Source: Melanopsichium pennsylvanicum (taxonomy: Eukaryota; Basidiomycota; Ustilaginomycetes; Ustilaginales). From it: a stretch of DNA of 64,000 bases. The DNA lies in contig OAPG01000002.1 of assembly GCA_900208305.1 (NCBI GenBank), forward strand, positions 1,426,001 to 1,490,000. The letters are read 5' to 3'. Under the pieces are notes generated by a model. That model was not told the origin of the DNA. It searched no databases and saw only the letters and a program-made list of their open reading frames with translations. Of this stretch, positions 17,867-29,313 are shown in pieces. Each line of letters opens with the position of its first letter. Position 1 is the stretch's first letter. The position numbers were made by a program, and so were the translations under genes.

Positions 17867-20191
17867 TTAGAACGAAGGTCGAGGCTTCATCCTCCCTACG
17901 AATCCACCCAACGCCAATGCTATCGCCTTATCCTTCTTGACCTTTTTATTCTTGCCCGAGCCGTTACTTGCCATCGAGCTCGTCAGAGCACTGGCATAAG
18001 GCGAAGCAGGTACTCCCCTACTCCTTTCCTTTTTGGCATTGTCGATGGCCTGTGCAGCCTTCTTGATCCTTCTCTTTTCCTTTTTCGACAATGCCGCTGC
18101 CACTGCGGCGATTCTCATTTCATCATTCTCTTCGTTTTCCGCACCGCTGTCTGCTTCAGGATCCGCACATGCACTGGTAATCCAAGTGGAAGGTGCACCA
18201 ACGAGCGATTCATACTCGTCCCGACTCACTGTTGTCCCCAGCTCCTCGTCGTCGTCTTGAGCCGCGGTGCTCGACGAGGGCATGGAAAAGGGGTTGGACG
18301 AGACGCGTGCGGATATAGCACCGTAGAAGCTCGAAGGAGGTTTTGGTTTGCAAGAGAGCATTTGGTCGAGTTTGGCACCTGTACAATTGAGCTTTGTTTT
18401 TCCACAAGCGGGCAAAGTGTCAGAGTCACCGCTTTCACTTTGGCTCTCGTTGGTTTTGGCCTTGTTGTTAGATTCGGTCTGAGCCGCAGCTTCGCCTTTT
18501 CGACGCTTCAACAGCAATGCCTGGTATGCTGCTTGATCGTCAAATGCATCCGCTGCCATCTCGCTCTCCTCTTCCGGTGCGGAATCTTGACTTGATTCCA
18601 CTTGCAACGATGGCTGCTTCCTCTTTGAGTCGTGTTTGGGTGATGGTGCAACAGCCTTCAAGATTGCCTTTTCGAGCACTTGGTCCTTTTCGCTGAGGTA
18701 GAAGAGAATATACGCGCTCTGGTCGTTGATGGGTCCACTCCTCCCCATCTCGCTAGCATATGAATCATCCATTTTGGTCCACCTCCCATTTGGACTTCTC
18801 ACACTCGCCACGTAATGGCCACTGCTGGGACCTGATCCGTAGTGATGCACTACCGCGTATAGCCTATACCTCTCGGGCGCTTTATTGACGGACATGTATG
18901 GTGCAATGTTGAGTGTTTCATCAAAAGCAATTTGTCTCGAGATCTTGGTGCCAAAGATGGTGAACCTCTTGAGATGGACTGTCAAGGCAGGAGGAGCAGT
19001 GTGAATGGTAAACTGTTTGGTAGCATCCACTTTGCGCTTGCACTTGTCGCACTTGTACTTTTCGGATCCTGAGAGGGAATCTTTGGCGACGAACGCGCGA
19101 AAGGCGTCGGTGAGACAGTTGATGCCTTTGCGCATGTCGAGCGAGAGATCCATAAATGGGTCGAAGGTGTCACTGTTATGACCGCAGGCGTGACATGTGA
19201 CCCTGCTCCTCAGCTTACCTCCAAAAGTTTTGTGGACAAAAGTGGTATGTCGGACGGGGTGGTCTGGCTTGAGGCTTTTGGGAGCTCGGGCGAGACAGGA
19301 TTGCTGCAGAGCCTCGAGGAGGAAACGAAGATACTCGTGAGCGTCTTCCTGAGCACCTTTTCGAAGGGGCTTTGCAAAGGACTTGAGGTTGCGGATGAAT
19401 TCAAGTGGCGCATTGGAAGATTTGCTGCCTGCAAGTGAGCGTCTGGCAAAAGCTTGAAGCGCAGTGACGGCGTCAAAAGCTTCTGGGTTGCGCTTTCCAC
19501 CCCAATCTCCGTGCAATGATTTGAGATCTTGAGTGACCAAAGCAAAAGCCAGTGGGGGAGTGTGGATGAGGGATTGCATGACAGAGTTCATGTAGCACGT
19601 GTTGCCGTAGTTGTTCAAGCCTGTTGCGACTGGTGTGACTTTGCCGGGAAATCGAAGCGATAATTTATACGGGTAAAGATCACGCTGATGTGATTTGCCG
19701 TTGTTAGTTGAGGGAGTTTGATCTTGTTCGGAATCTGATGGAGGGGTGTCATTTGGATTGATGATTGAAGAGTGGGTATGAAGCAATAAAGAGTGTTGTT
19801 TTTGCTCTTGCTTTCTGTTCTGAATTGCGGAAAAGTTAGGGTCATTAACGGGAGTGAGACCTAGTGTGGTGTAATCTTGGCCTTGTTTTTGGTTGGATTT
19901 GATAAACTTGACCGGGTCCGAGAGGAGAGCGTGGAGCATGCTGCTTTGCTTGAGAGTGGCTTTGAGTTGGTCTCCGCCGGACGCTAGGATGTGTTTTGCG
20001 AGCTTCTTCCGTTCTTGCTTTGTGGGTGAAGAAGGTAGACAAGTGGTGGAAGAGGAAGATCTGTCTTGATGATTGCCTTTCTTGAAAGAGCTAGAGGGGG
20101 AATCGGTGTGATGCTTCTTCTGAGGTGATTGGCTAAAGGAGCGCGAGGTTGAGGGGGAGGCACTATTGGGCCGCCTGACGACTTGAGCCAT
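17867..20191 (-). CDS. Ubiquitin carboxyl-terminal hydrolase, USP36/Ubp16-like
   Basis: 774-residue cysteine protease that removes ubiquitin. The USP domain spans about residues 187-500: Cys box with nucleophile Cys199 (NNYGNTCYMN), QEDAHEYLRF at 281-290, a zinc-binding set CHAC (333-336) and CDKC (381-384), and His box with His459 (SGHYVASV) and Asp476 (KMDDSY). The sequence FGGKLRSRVTC and the closing AYILFYL resemble human USP36 and fission yeast Ubp16, which work in the nucleolus on ribosome-biogenesis substrates. The tail after residue 500 is acidic-serine then strongly basic (KKEKRRIKKAAQ, KNKKVKKDK), consistent with nuclear or nucleolar localisation. The start MAQVVRRPNS at 20191 follows no better ATG. 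Single exon; divergent to VAC14. Confidence 0.92.
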   Translation of the reverse strand: MAQVVRRPNSASPSTSRSFSQSPQKKHHTDSPSSSFKKGNHQDRSSSSTTCLPSSPTKQERKKLAKHILASGGDQLKATLKQSSMLHALLSDPVKFIKSNQKQGQDYTTLGLTPVNDPNFSAIQNRKQEQKQHSLLLHTHSSIINPNDTPPSDSEQDQTPSTNNGKSHQRDLYPYKLSLRFPGKVTPVATGLNNYGNTCYMNSVMQSLIHTPPLAFALVTQDLKSLHGDWGGKRNPEAFDAVTALQAFARRSLAGSKSSNAPLEFIRNLKSFAKPLRKGAQEDAHEYLRFLLEALQQSCLARAPKSLKPDHPVRHTTFVHKTFGGKLRSRVTCHACGHNSDTFDPFMDLSLDMRKGINCLTDAFRAFVAKDSLSGSEKYKCDKCKRKVDATKQFTIHTAPPALTVHLKRFTIFGTKISRQIAFDETLNIAPYMSVNKAPERYRLYAVVHHYGSGPSSGHYVASVRSPNGRWTKMDDSYASEMGRSGPINDQSAYILFYLSEKDQVLEKAILKAVAPSPKHDSKRKQPSLQVESSQDSAPEEESEMAADAFDDQAAYQALLLKRRKGEAAAQTESNNKAKTNESQSESGDSDTLPACGKTKLNCTGAKLDQMLSCKPKPPSSFYGAISARVSSNPFSMPSSSTAAQDDDEELGTTVSRDEYESLVGAPSTWITSACADPEADSGAENEENDEMRIAAVAAALSKKEKRRIKKAAQAIDNAKKERSRGVPASPYASALTSSMASNGSGKNKKVKKDKAIALALGGFVGRMKPRPSF

Positions 20192-20490
20192 TTTGAGAGG
20201 AACCAAAGGATGCTCTGACCAAAGAGTCAAGCGTAGGATAGCAGAAGTACGGAAGCAATGAATGAGATGAAGGTTCGAAATGCAAGTTATGATGGTGATG
20301 CTAGATTGGTCGAGAGATGCTGTTCTTGTGAAACGCTTGGGATTGTCAGCATGAGAGCTTGCCCTTGTCGTACTACACTACCGCTATCAGCTGGACGGTG
20401 TCGAAGAAATGGTACAAAGACAAACAGAGAAGTGAGCTATAGGAATACTTGTTACATGAAAAAGGTCCTCTTGGAATGTCTCTCTCTTTT

Positions 20491-20552
20491 CTTTTTCTTT
20501 TTCTTTTTCTTTTTCTTTTTCTTTTTCTTTTTCTTTTTCTTTTTCTTTTTTT
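20491..20552. repeat. (CTTTTT)n hexanucleotide repeat
   Basis: About ten tandem copies of CTTTTT in the divergent promoter region. Confidence 0.95.
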
Positions 20553-20835
20553 GGCGCCGTGAAAGAGTGATGCGGTGTGGAAATCGGCTGAGAGAATTGA
20601 TTGTGAATTTTTTCGAAGCGTCCAATGAGGAACGCGAAAACTGCTGCAAGCTGATTATGCTGCCAAACATGCAATAATTTATCACTTTACGTCTAAATAA
20701 TATTTATTATCTGAGCACATGCACGTGATACGGTAGCACATAGCATTCACAGTTGGCGTGTCATGTGTGACAGAAGTGGACCCTAAGTTGAACTTTATCA
20801 CCGCTCAATTCTAACAACCAATTCAATCCATCGCA

Positions 20836-20909
20836 TCACCACATCATCAACACATCATCACCACATCATCACCACATCATCACCACATCATCACCACATC
20901 ATCACCACT
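20836..20909. repeat. 11-bp minisatellite upstream of VAC14
   Basis: Six to seven copies of an 11-nt unit CACCACATCAT, the first with a one-base variant, ending 58 nt before the VAC14 ATG and therefore probably within its leader. Confidence 0.9.
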
Positions 20910-20967
20910 ACCAATCGAGGTGGACTTGTCCAACAAGTCACCTCTTTTGCTCGTTTGATTCCACATT

Positions 20968-23900
20968 ATGGACGCTGCACTCCAAAAAGCCCTATTAGAT
21001 CGCGTCTATGACAAACGAAAGGCTGCTACTCTTGATCTCGAACGTCAAGTCCGCGAATGCCTCGCCAAAGGTGATCGTGCAAAGGTCAATCTCATCGTAC
21101 AACAACTTTGTTCCTTTCTCTCCGCATCACCTAATAATTTAAACGCGCGTAATGGAGGTCTCATCGGTCTCGCTGGCATTGCAATCGCCTTAGGCGTCGA
21201 AATCGCCCCTTTCCTTGAACAGATTGCAAGACCAGTGCTCGCTTGCTTCAACGATCCAGATAGCAAGATCCGCTACTTCGCTTGCGAGAGCTTCTACAAC
21301 ATCGCAAAGGTCTGTAAGGGAGAAATCCTCGTCTATTTTAATCATTCCTTTGATGCGTTGAGCAAATTGGCCGCAGATTCCGAGTTAAGTGTCAAGAACG
21401 GCGCAGAGTTACTCGACAGGTTGTTGAAGGACATTGTCTGCGAGGCAGCTCCCCATTACGTTTCGCAGTTTCAAGATGTTTCCCTCATTCGCGCACATCA
21501 GGATGCTCATGATGGCTTCGCCGGCGGCGTCGCCGAGCTCGACGTGGCAAGGGAAAAAGCACATCAAATCGATCAACACGGCACCGCAAGCAACAAGGTC
21601 TTCTCGCTCGCAAGGTTCATTCCATTGCTAGCAGAGAGAATGTATGTGCTCAGCCCTTTCACTAGAAATTACCTCGTCAGTTGGATCACCGTCCTTGGCT
21701 CCGTGCCCGAACTCGAGCTCGTAACCTACCTGCCCTCCTTCCTCGATGGATTGCTCAAATACCTCAGCGATCCCAACACAGATGTTCGCGTCGCTACTGC
21801 CAACGTTCTCGCCGACTTTTTGCGTGAAATTCGACACGCTGCAGAACTCGCTGCGAGGCGACAGACTTTTGAACAACTCCGTGAACAGCCTCAGCAGCAC
21901 AAGCAGAACAAGGGTAAACGTTGTACTTCAGCCAGTACACCCATCGAAGGTGTCCCTGCAAACTCGAACGATGCAGACGATGCACTGTCTCCTCCACCAC
22001 CACCGCAGCCCGAGCTTCAACCTAGAAGTGCAAGCCCGAACAAGTCATTGTATGCAGCAAAGCCGCGTTTCGAGCGTGGTACTTCGCCCATCACCTCACA
22101 GCTAGACAGCCAGACGGTCGAACACGACTCCGCAGCTCTTATCTCAAGCATGCATGACGATCAGGACAGAGCTGCGCAAGAGGACCGCCAAGATAATGAG
22201 CACGACGATGACCAAGACCAAGAACAAGAACAAGAGGACATCTGGGTCCAAGGTACCGAAGTCCGCATCGACTATACATCGATCATGGAGATCCTCATTA
22301 ATCACATCACCTATCCAGATGAAGAGATCCAGGCAACCACATTGCAGTGGATTGCCGAGTTCCTTCTGGTCGTCAAAGACGTCGTCGTTCCGTTCACACC
22401 ACGCCTCATCTCTGCCATCCTGCCCAGCTTGGCACACCACAGCCCTGCCATTGCAAGCGCAGCTCATGCTACCAACATCAACCTCTATCGAGTCATCCAA
22501 GACATACCTGCTCCTTCTACATTGACCGCTTCTCGTTCATCTGCACCTGCACCTGCACCTGCATCTGCATTTCAGGCACACAGACATTCCAGCTCCACCT
22601 CGTCCGCTCGAGATCGTATTAGCGCAGGCAGTCCAACACAGCATGGCAACCTCAATCGGCATGCATCCGTCCCTCGACCCACCGCTAACACTGCCTCTGT
22701 CCCGGGTCCACTCTCCCCGCGCGCTCGCGCAGGCACCGTCACTAGCGACCCAACGTCAGCCATCGCCGCTCTGAATCCCTCTGACAATGCCCAAACTTCC
22801 GACAACCAGCTGGCGTCCCCAAGCTACCCAGACGGTCTCGGCTTCGACCCAGACCCGTTCGATTACCAGACAACAGTCAATTCTCTCACCCTCCAATTAC
22901 TGGATGAACACGAGGAGACTCGAGTCAGTGCTCTGGAATGGCTCCTCATGCTGCACCGCAAATCGCCGCGCAAAATTCTCTCTATGGACGATGGCACATT
23001 CCCTGCGCTTCTCAAAACCCTCTCCGACCCTTCGGACGAGGTGATACGCTGTGATCTTCGTCTACTTGCTCAGATTAGTTCTGCCAGCGAAGACTCGTAC
23101 TTTCACGCATTCATGGCAAATCTACTGTCGCTCTTTTCCACCGATCGGCGCCTGCTAGAGACCCGAGGAAGCCTCATCATCCGTCAACTCTGCGCGTCCT
23201 TGCATACCGAAAGAATCTTTCGTACACTGGCAGAAATTCTTGAAAAGGACGAAGACTTGGAATTCGCCTCGATCATGGTGCAGAATCTGGCCATCATTCT
23301 CATCACTTCGCCGGAGCTGAGTGATTTCCGTAAGAAGCTGCGCAACCTCGACTCGCGCGAGGGACAGCAGCTGTTCAGCTCCATCTACCGATGCTGGTGT
23401 CACAACGCAGTGGCAGCGTTCTCGCTCTGCTTGCTTGCTCAGGCGTACGAACATGCGAGTAATTTGCTGACCATTTTTGCAGAGTTGGAGATCACAGTGT
23501 CGCTGCTCATTCAAATCGACAAGTTGGTGCAATTGTTGGAGAGCCCGATCTTTACAGCGTTGAGGTTGCAGCTGTTGGAGCCTGAGAGGTATCCGTATTT
23601 GTTCAAGTGTCTGTATGGAATTTTGATGTTGTTGCCACAGAGTTCGGCGTTTGTTACATTGAGGAATCGGTTGAATGCAGTGAATGGATTGGGGTTCCTC
23701 CATTCGGTGCCAAGGAGCAGTTATGGGTCCAAGCCAGGAGGCAAGGGTGTAAACAGTAGTGGTGCTGGGAGTGGGACAAGCGCAATTGGCGGTGGCAGTG
23801 GCGGTAGTGGTGGTGGTGGTGGGGAGATCAAGTGGGATGATTTGTTGCGCCACTTCCGTGTGGTGCAGAACAAGCACGAAAGGGCTAGACGGCAGGTGGC

Positions 23901-24060
23901 GATGGGTGCTACCACGAATCTATCAGCGACAGGAGGAGCAGGTGCAGGCGCACCTGATTATGCTGCACCACGCATTACGTCAAACGCTCCACCTTCTTCT
24001 TCAGCTGCCTCGTCTACAGCGGGAGGTACAAGGAGACGCGTTAGTCAAGCAGCAACACCA

Positions 24061-24096
<36 letters not shown>

Positions 24097-24317
24097 AACA
24101 TTGGTGTCACAACCTCACCTTCTAACGCAACAGGTCGGTTTGGGTTGGGTCTCTCATCAACAACAGCAACTGTTGGCAGCGGAAGAGCGTCTAACGCAGC
24201 TTCAGCAAGCCGTAGTAGCTTTTTCGGTATTCACCTTCCCACAAGCACCGCAGCAACACCCTCGATCGGCACAGGAAGAAGTTCGAGTCCGTCTACAGTG
24301 AGGAGGAATGTATCTCA

Positions 24318-24348
<31 letters not shown>

Positions 24349-24414
24349 CAAATTGGTGGTGGTTCGTTAAACGCTGGGAATAGGAATGTTAGCAAAGGTT
24401 CAAGTTTGCGCTGA
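20968..24414 (+). CDS. VAC14: Vac14, scaffold of the PI(3,5)P2 synthesis complex
   Basis: 1148-residue HEAT-repeat protein. Vac14 holds the lipid kinase Fab1 and phosphatase Fig4 together on the vacuole/endosome membrane. The N-terminus (MDAALQKALLDRVYDKRKAA, then LNARNGGLIGLAGIAIALG and KIRYFACESFYNIAKVCKGE) is the most conserved part of the family. A long disordered segment (about residues 310-410, and again 510-620) interrupts the HEAT blocks; the acidic stretch before DIWVQGTEVRID is Asp/Glu/Gln-rich. The Fig4-binding C-terminal domain runs about residues 730-911 (TRGSLIIRQLC, SREGQQLFSSIYRCWCHN, LFKCLYGILMLLPQ). The remaining tail is Gly, Ser, Asn and Gln tracts, absent from yeast Vac14 and probably dispensable. 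ATG at 20968 is the first in frame. Single exon, convergent with the proteasome gene. Confidence 0.94.
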
Positions 24415-24798
24415 AAGGATGGTAGCAACAAACATCAAGATAAGACAAAAAAACCTGTTGAACCCAACATGGATACATTTTCTTCCCAAGGCTGATCGCA
24501 GTCCAAGTCTGAGTGAGGAGAGAGGGGAAAAAAAGAAGGGGGGGGGGGGGGGGGGGGGAAAGGTCTAAACCTTCAAGACTGCAAAGGGATACGAGCAAAA
24601 GTTTGGTGACTCTGCGATCGTGTGTGTTTGCAAGCTGGGCTTGTGAAATCAACCCAAGTTTTACAGTCGTGACACTTGTTGGTTCAGATGTGATTGGTTG
24701 AGCCATTGCTGTTATACGTTGTATTGAGGGCGAACCAAAATCAAGGCAGGGTGAGGGAGAAACGACCTAGCTTATGGGAAGGGAAAAAACGGGCTAAA
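24415..24798. other. Convergent 3' region with poly(G) tract
   Basis: 3' regions of VAC14 and the proteasome beta1 gene. The main feature is a G21 run at 24538-24558. No gene. Confidence 0.6.
24538..24558. repeat. Poly(G) tract, 21 nt
   Basis: Uninterrupted G run in the 3' region of VAC14; on the opposite strand it would be C21 downstream of the proteasome gene. Confidence 0.9.
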
Positions 24799-25467
24799 TT
24801 ATACAATCTTGTCTACCAATTCTGGCAGCTGGTCACCTGGAACGAAATGTCTCTCTACGCCATCTTGAGTGATATCGACCAACCTAATGGTACCACCTGA
24901 GGAACCATCTCTCCTCATAGCTAGAGCTAGTGCATTTTTTACAAACTCGATCGTCTTTTCTTTACCCCATCCAGCTTTCCACGTAGCATCGCAGTAACCG
25001 TAAATGTAGGTACTACCACTTCCACCAATAGCCCACGGTTGTTCAAATACACCACCACCTAGTGGGACATTGAACACTCTACCTCCATCTTTCTTATCCC
25101 AACCTGCAACGATGATACCTGCACTAAGCCTGTCTTTGTTCTGATACACGATTTCCTGAAAGAGGCTGGCTGCAACTTTGGTTGAAGGAGGAGCACCACT
25201 TTCAACAGAGTACATGTCGAGATAGTACGTGACAATGTCTGCAATAGCTTGTGTATCGGCTGCAGAACCGGATCGACAGCAGTAGATTCGATCTGAAAGA
25301 TGGGTGAGTTTGTCGGTGACGCGATTGGCAATGTAGGAACCCATGGTGGTTCGAGAATCGGCTCCAAGGATGACACCCTTGTCATATGCTACCGCCATGA
25401 TTGAGGTTCCGAGATCCACCTCACCTTTCTTGAGGTGTGTAGTGATATCCATTCCATTGACTGCCAT
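24799..25467 (-). CDS. PRE3: 20S proteasome subunit beta1 (Pre3), caspase-like site
   Basis: 222-residue precursor of the proteasome subunit that cleaves after acidic residues. The propeptide is removed between Gly20 and Thr21 (EVDLG then [11 protein letters not shown]), exposing the catalytic threonine. In mature numbering Asp17 and Lys33 are present (LGADSRTT and VTDKLTH), and Arg45 in [12 protein letters not shown] forms the basic S1 pocket that distinguishes beta1 from beta2 and beta5. The [12 protein letters not shown] block is also standard. The ATG at 25467 ([11 protein letters not shown]) gives a normal propeptide length; the frame extends nine codons further upstream without a better start. 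Single exon; divergent to calcineurin B. Confidence 0.96.
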   Translation of the reverse strand: MAVNGMDITTHLKKGEVDLGTSIMAVAYDKGVILGADSRTTMGSYIANRVTDKLTHLSDRIYCCRSGSAADTQAIADIVTYYLDMYSVESGAPPSTKVAASLFQEIVYQNKDRLSAGIIVAGWDKKDGGRVFNVPLGGGVFEQPWAIGGSGSTYIYGYCDATWKAGWGKEKTIEFVKNALALAMRRDGSSGGTIRLVDITQDGVERHFVPGDQLPELVDKIV

Positions 25468-26568
25468 TTTGAAGATATGAGAAGGGCCAAGCAAGCCTAA
25501 GCAAGGAGGCAGGATTCGGAATGTGTATGTGAGGTGAAGCGAACCAAAATGCGGGCGTTTCGTCGATGTTTAAATCGACTGATATGCGTGCTGGAAGAGT
25601 GATGTAATGTGTGGTTGTGGATTTTGTATGTGATCAGGCAAGCGCAGATACGAGGATGATAATTGAAGCGAGAAGAGGTTATGTGCTTGGTGGTGGATGT
25701 TGTTGAAATCAACTCTTCGCAACTACGGTAGCCGGAGTGTTGGTCCTAGCGGCGTAGCTCTCTCTCTCTCTTTCTCTCTTTCTCACACACACACACATAC
25801 ACACCTACGAAAAGTGGAGTGCGCAAACCCAAGGCGAGGAGAGGCGAGGCGAGGCAAGCTAAGTTACTGCTAATCAAACGCTACGCCAGCGGCCGCGTGT
25901 GCGCGATCACATCCCGCAAGCCAAATTTGTTATTTTTAGGCTAGTTCGATTTTGTCAATTGAATCTAGGTCTAACAATCTGGATTTTAAAAAACCGTTGG
26001 TGAAAAGGTCGAACCAACAAACACACTTTGCTTTCTTGGTTTGACTTTGCTCACACGCGCATCCACGAAATTATTCACCACAGCAAATTGGCACCAAAGT
26101 CTAGAAGGTAACTTACGTGTATGTGAGTGTGTATATGTTAAAGGCCCATCTCCGTCGTCAATCGTAATAGAAGGACCCTTCTGTTCTTGATCAAGCAACC
26201 AATGCAGTCAAGCAACCAAGCTACTATTCCTTCAACACACCTCGTCAAATCTCAAATCTTCTCTTCTTGTTCTCTTTAGTATTCCGCTCTTCCTTTGCCT
26301 TCGTTCGTCTTGCGCAACACACATTTTCAGAGCTGGTCTCTTGTCGTCCTCATCTCTGACCATTCACCACATCTTAACATCGCACTCGGCATTTCCTACA
26401 GCGGCTCTAGATTTTTCATATCCTTCATCTCGGCATCAACCCCCCCCCCCCCCCCCCCCCCCCCGGCTGCCTCTCTTTCCCTTTCTTCCTTATCTCGTCT
26501 TTTCAAGTTTACAACCTCATCATTTGGCGGAGCGATTCTTTGTGATCAAAAATATATACAAATAAAAA
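25468..26568. promoter_or_regulatory. Divergent promoter between PRE3 and CNB1
   Basis: Holds a CT/CA microsatellite near 25758-25805, and in the CNB1 leader a C25 tract (26440-26464) followed by a pyrimidine-rich stretch. No proteasome-element or calcium-response motif could be identified by eye, and there is no other gene. Confidence 0.55.
26440..26464. repeat. Poly(C) tract in the CNB1 leader
   Basis: Uninterrupted C25 beginning about 130 nt upstream of the calcineurin B ATG, inside a pyrimidine-rich leader. Confidence 0.92.
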
Positions 26569-27096
26569 ATGGGTCAACAAGGCTCGCAACTGCTCAGCGA
26601 CATTGAAGCTACGAGCAATTTCAACGCCAAAGAGATTCAACGACTCAAGAAACGTTTTATGAAACTTGACAGGGATGGTTCCGGATCCATTGACAAGGAC
26701 GAATTCCTCCAAATTCCTCAAATCGCTAATAACCCTTTAGCCCTTCGACTCATTGCCATCTTTGACGAAGATGGTGGAGGCACTGTCGACTTTCAAGAAT
26801 TCGTCGCTGGTCTTTCTGCATTCTCCAACCAAGGAAGTCGTGAGGAGAAGCTCAGATTTGCATTCAAGGTGTACGATATGGATAGGGACGGCTTGATCTC
26901 AAACGGAGAATTGTTTTTGGTGTTGAAGATGATGGTGGGCAACAATTTGAAGGATCAACAGTTGCAACAGATTGTTGACAAGACCATCATGGAGGCGGAT
27001 AAGGACGGAGATGGCAAATTGGATTTCGATGAGTTTCAAGCTATGGTCGCCAATACGGATGTCGCAAAGCAGCTTACACTCGAGGATCTGTTCTGA
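26569..27096 (+). CDS. CNB1: Calcineurin regulatory subunit B
   Basis: 175-residue calcium-binding subunit of the phosphatase calcineurin, needed for stress tolerance and, in many plant-pathogenic fungi, virulence. Four complete EF-hand loops are visible: residues 34-45 ([12 protein letters not shown]), 66-77 ([12 protein letters not shown]), 103-114 ([12 protein letters not shown]) and 144-155 ([12 protein letters not shown]). Each has acidic ligands at loop positions 1, 3 and 12; position 5 is varied (Ser, Gly, Asp, Asp). The N-terminus MGQQGSQLL fits the N-myristoylation site of CnB (Gly2, Ser6). Length and the closing LTLEDLF agree with the family. The ATG sits in a strong context (AAAAAATGG). 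No intron is present, although many fungal CNB genes have several. Confidence 0.96.
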   Translation: MGQQGSQLLSDIEATSNFNAKEIQRLKKRFMKLDRDGSGSIDKDEFLQIPQIANNPLALRLIAIFDEDGGGTVDFQEFVAGLSAFSNQGSREEKLRFAFKVYDMDRDGLISNGELFLVLKMMVGNNLKDQQLQQIVDKTIMEADKDGDGKLDFDEFQAMVANTDVAKQLTLEDLF

Positions 27097-27636
27097 TTTG
27101 CGCGCAAGGCCATCCATCGTGTTTGAGGTTGTTTGAGGATGGGTAAACAATGGAGATGCGATGAGGCAAAGGTGATCGATTGGGTCTGCTACGACGACTT
27201 TCAATGATTACTTCCTGAAGCTTTAGCAGCAGCCGCTACTTCAAGCACGACTGTCCACATTCGGATGCTCATTCAGAAGCTTGTTTCCAACGAGAGCGGC
27301 ATCCTAGATTTCACTTTGCCAATTCACCCCTCGTGGCCTTCCAGCACTTCACAATTCGCACTCAACTGGCCTAGCATCTTCATCTACCACCCAAACCCGA
27401 CAATACTCGCCAATTCGTAACGCACCACGCAATCGCCTCATCTTCCTTTCTCTCCCTCTCTCACTCACTCACTCACTTTCTCTGACTTCTTACCATCACA
27501 CTGACGCATCGATTTGGCATGCACTACTGTAAATTAAAGAAAGTTGTGACAAAGTCATTAATAACTACAGTCTCGCCAGAAAAGAGCTTTCTTGTTTGTT
27601 TGTTTGTTTGTTTGTTTGCTTGCTTTTCTTTTCACG
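27097..27636. other. Convergent 3' region CNB1 / uS13m
   Basis: 540 nt without a gene. It contains CT/CACT runs near 27450-27480, a TACTGTA motif at 27525-27531, and GTTT repeats near 27593-27618. Confidence 0.55.
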
Positions 27637-28508
27637 TCAATGTTCTGCAAATCTAATCTTTACCAGTGGCGCCAACAAATCGTTCAAAGACAATGCATTT
27701 TGCTGGTTGTTCTTTAATTGCGCATATGTGACAAATGCACGCCTCTCCAATCTGTTCAATTTCTTACTAGTCCTTGCATTTGTACTCGTCCTCTGACCCC
27801 TAACGGGAAGATGACTTGCATGTCTTCTACCTCGATAACTACCCACATTTCTGTGATGGTTGATGTTGGCATGCAGGATGCGTTTGAGATCTGCTTCGAT
27901 TTTGATTTGTCTCAATGTGTCGTTGATTGGGTTGGATTCCATACTGGGTCTTGAAACATTTTTTGAAGAAGAGTGAGTAAGATTGGGGTTTTGATTTTGG
28001 TTTTGGTTTTGGGTTGGGTTTAGGAGGGTGTTTGAGGAAGAGGTATCTTGAGGTTTTCGAGCAGGGATGCTAGCGGGAGAAGAAAGGTATGCAGAAAGTT
28101 GGGTGATTTGACTTTCGGTTAGATTCGATACTGTAGCTCGATCGTGTAAAGATAAACGTGCACATAAACGCGAGGCAGTATCGTAAGAGATTCCGTAAAA
28201 GTTTGTCAATGCGATCTAGTATCCATTGAAAAAAAAAAAAAAAATGGTAGTAGAAACGTTAGAGGATAGCAGTGAATCAAGGAAATCAATAACGTATTTG
28301 AGTCAGTACAAGTGTCATCTTGCAAGAGAAACATTTTTTTTAAAAAAGATAACCGTCATTGTACCATGAACTTCCATAACAAACGTCAAAGTTAAGGCCA
28401 AACAGATGAAAGTGAAAAAAAAAACATTTCAAGTATGATACAAGAAAAGAAGGAAAGACTTACCCTAACTAGCTTATGATCGGCCAAATGCACACCAAGA
28501 AGATACAT
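27637..28508 (-). CDS. Mitochondrial small-subunit ribosomal protein uS13m (Sws2-like)
   Basis: Two exons, complement(join(27637..28215, 28464..28508)), 207 residues. Exon 1 encodes MYLLGVHLADHKLVR and ends at GTAAGT; exon 2 starts after CTAG and reads IALTNFYGISYDTASRLC, phase 0. The conserved uS13 blocks are all present: the helix-two-turns-helix start, ISYDTASRLCARLSLHD, KIEADLKRILHANINHHRNVGSYRGRR, and LPVRGQRTSTNARTSKK, which contacts 16S-like rRNA in the head of the subunit. A divergent Asn/Gln-rich insertion (about residues 75-105) separates the two halves, as in fungal mitochondrial versions. The start in exon 1 is the usual short leader with no clear presequence, also true of yeast Sws2. 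The intron is 248 nt with a T-run before the acceptor. It overlaps nothing on the other strand. Confidence 0.93.
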
Positions 28509-29313
28509 GATGAGCTAGGTTGATTGGCGTTGGATTACACCAGTGCTACGATGAATTTTGAACTTTAAAGCGAGAGAGAGAGAGTTTGTATCGAGGAAGC
28601 TTGTGATTTGCAACACTAAAATAATATCAATGGTGATAAGTGTGTGCTTTGAAAACGTATAAAAAAGTTCCGAAAGGTGATGAGTAGTTGATGACGATGA
28701 AGCAAACAAGTGTGCTTGCGATATCAATTCCAGTCATATACTAAATCCTTGCGTCTTTTGCGCAAGTCAGCTTTCTTCTTGACAAACACCCTTCATCCAC
28801 GTGATTTTCCTCTAAAATCTTTTTTTACCTTTGAGAAGAGCTCGATCTAACACTTATTTTACTCATCTTCCCACTATCGACCATCTTCACCACCCGACGA
28901 GATGCAAAGTCATATATACTGCGCAGAATATCAATCAGAATTACAGCATCAGACAATCATACATACAGTACACAGCTCAATCGATTAGAAATTTCAATCA
29001 TATGAGGTTCATGACTAAGCCATGACTGCTAAGAATGGACAAGACTGGCATGAATCAACCCCAATCCCGGCTCAAAACAAACAAAACAGAAACACCACTA
29101 CTAGCAACAATGAGTACTGTACACTTACTGGCTCGAATGAAGCCGAGATGCAATTTTGGTATACGGCACAACAATCGTCAACAAGAACATGCAATCAAGA
29201 TGTGGTATGTCAAGCAAAAAAGGATGGTGATACAACAAAAGAAAAGAAAAGAACAGAAGAAACAGAAAGCCAATCTGCAATCACCTTCGGCCTTAAAAAA
29301 TCGTGCTGAAAGC
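28509..29313. promoter_or_regulatory. uS13m promoter and 3' region of the LisH gene
   Basis: The half next to 28509 is the uS13m promoter, with a GA run near 28571. The other half is 3' region of the LisH gene. Two TACTGTA/TACAGTA motifs occur (28964-28970, 29115-29121). Open frames in the area have weak composition and no recognisable product. Confidence 0.5.

Larger units (their letters stand above)
20192..20967. promoter_or_regulatory. Divergent promoter between deubiquitinase and VAC14
   Basis: Contains a hexanucleotide CTTTTT tandem array (20491-20552) and an 11-bp minisatellite (20836-20909) placed just before the VAC14 leader. Apart from these, no gene or recognisable binding site. 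Confidence 0.55.

Noticed and set aside
23155..23877. 240-codon minus-strand frame inside VAC14
   Set aside because: It is antisense to the conserved Fig4-binding domain, starts on a non-ATG codon and is low complexity.
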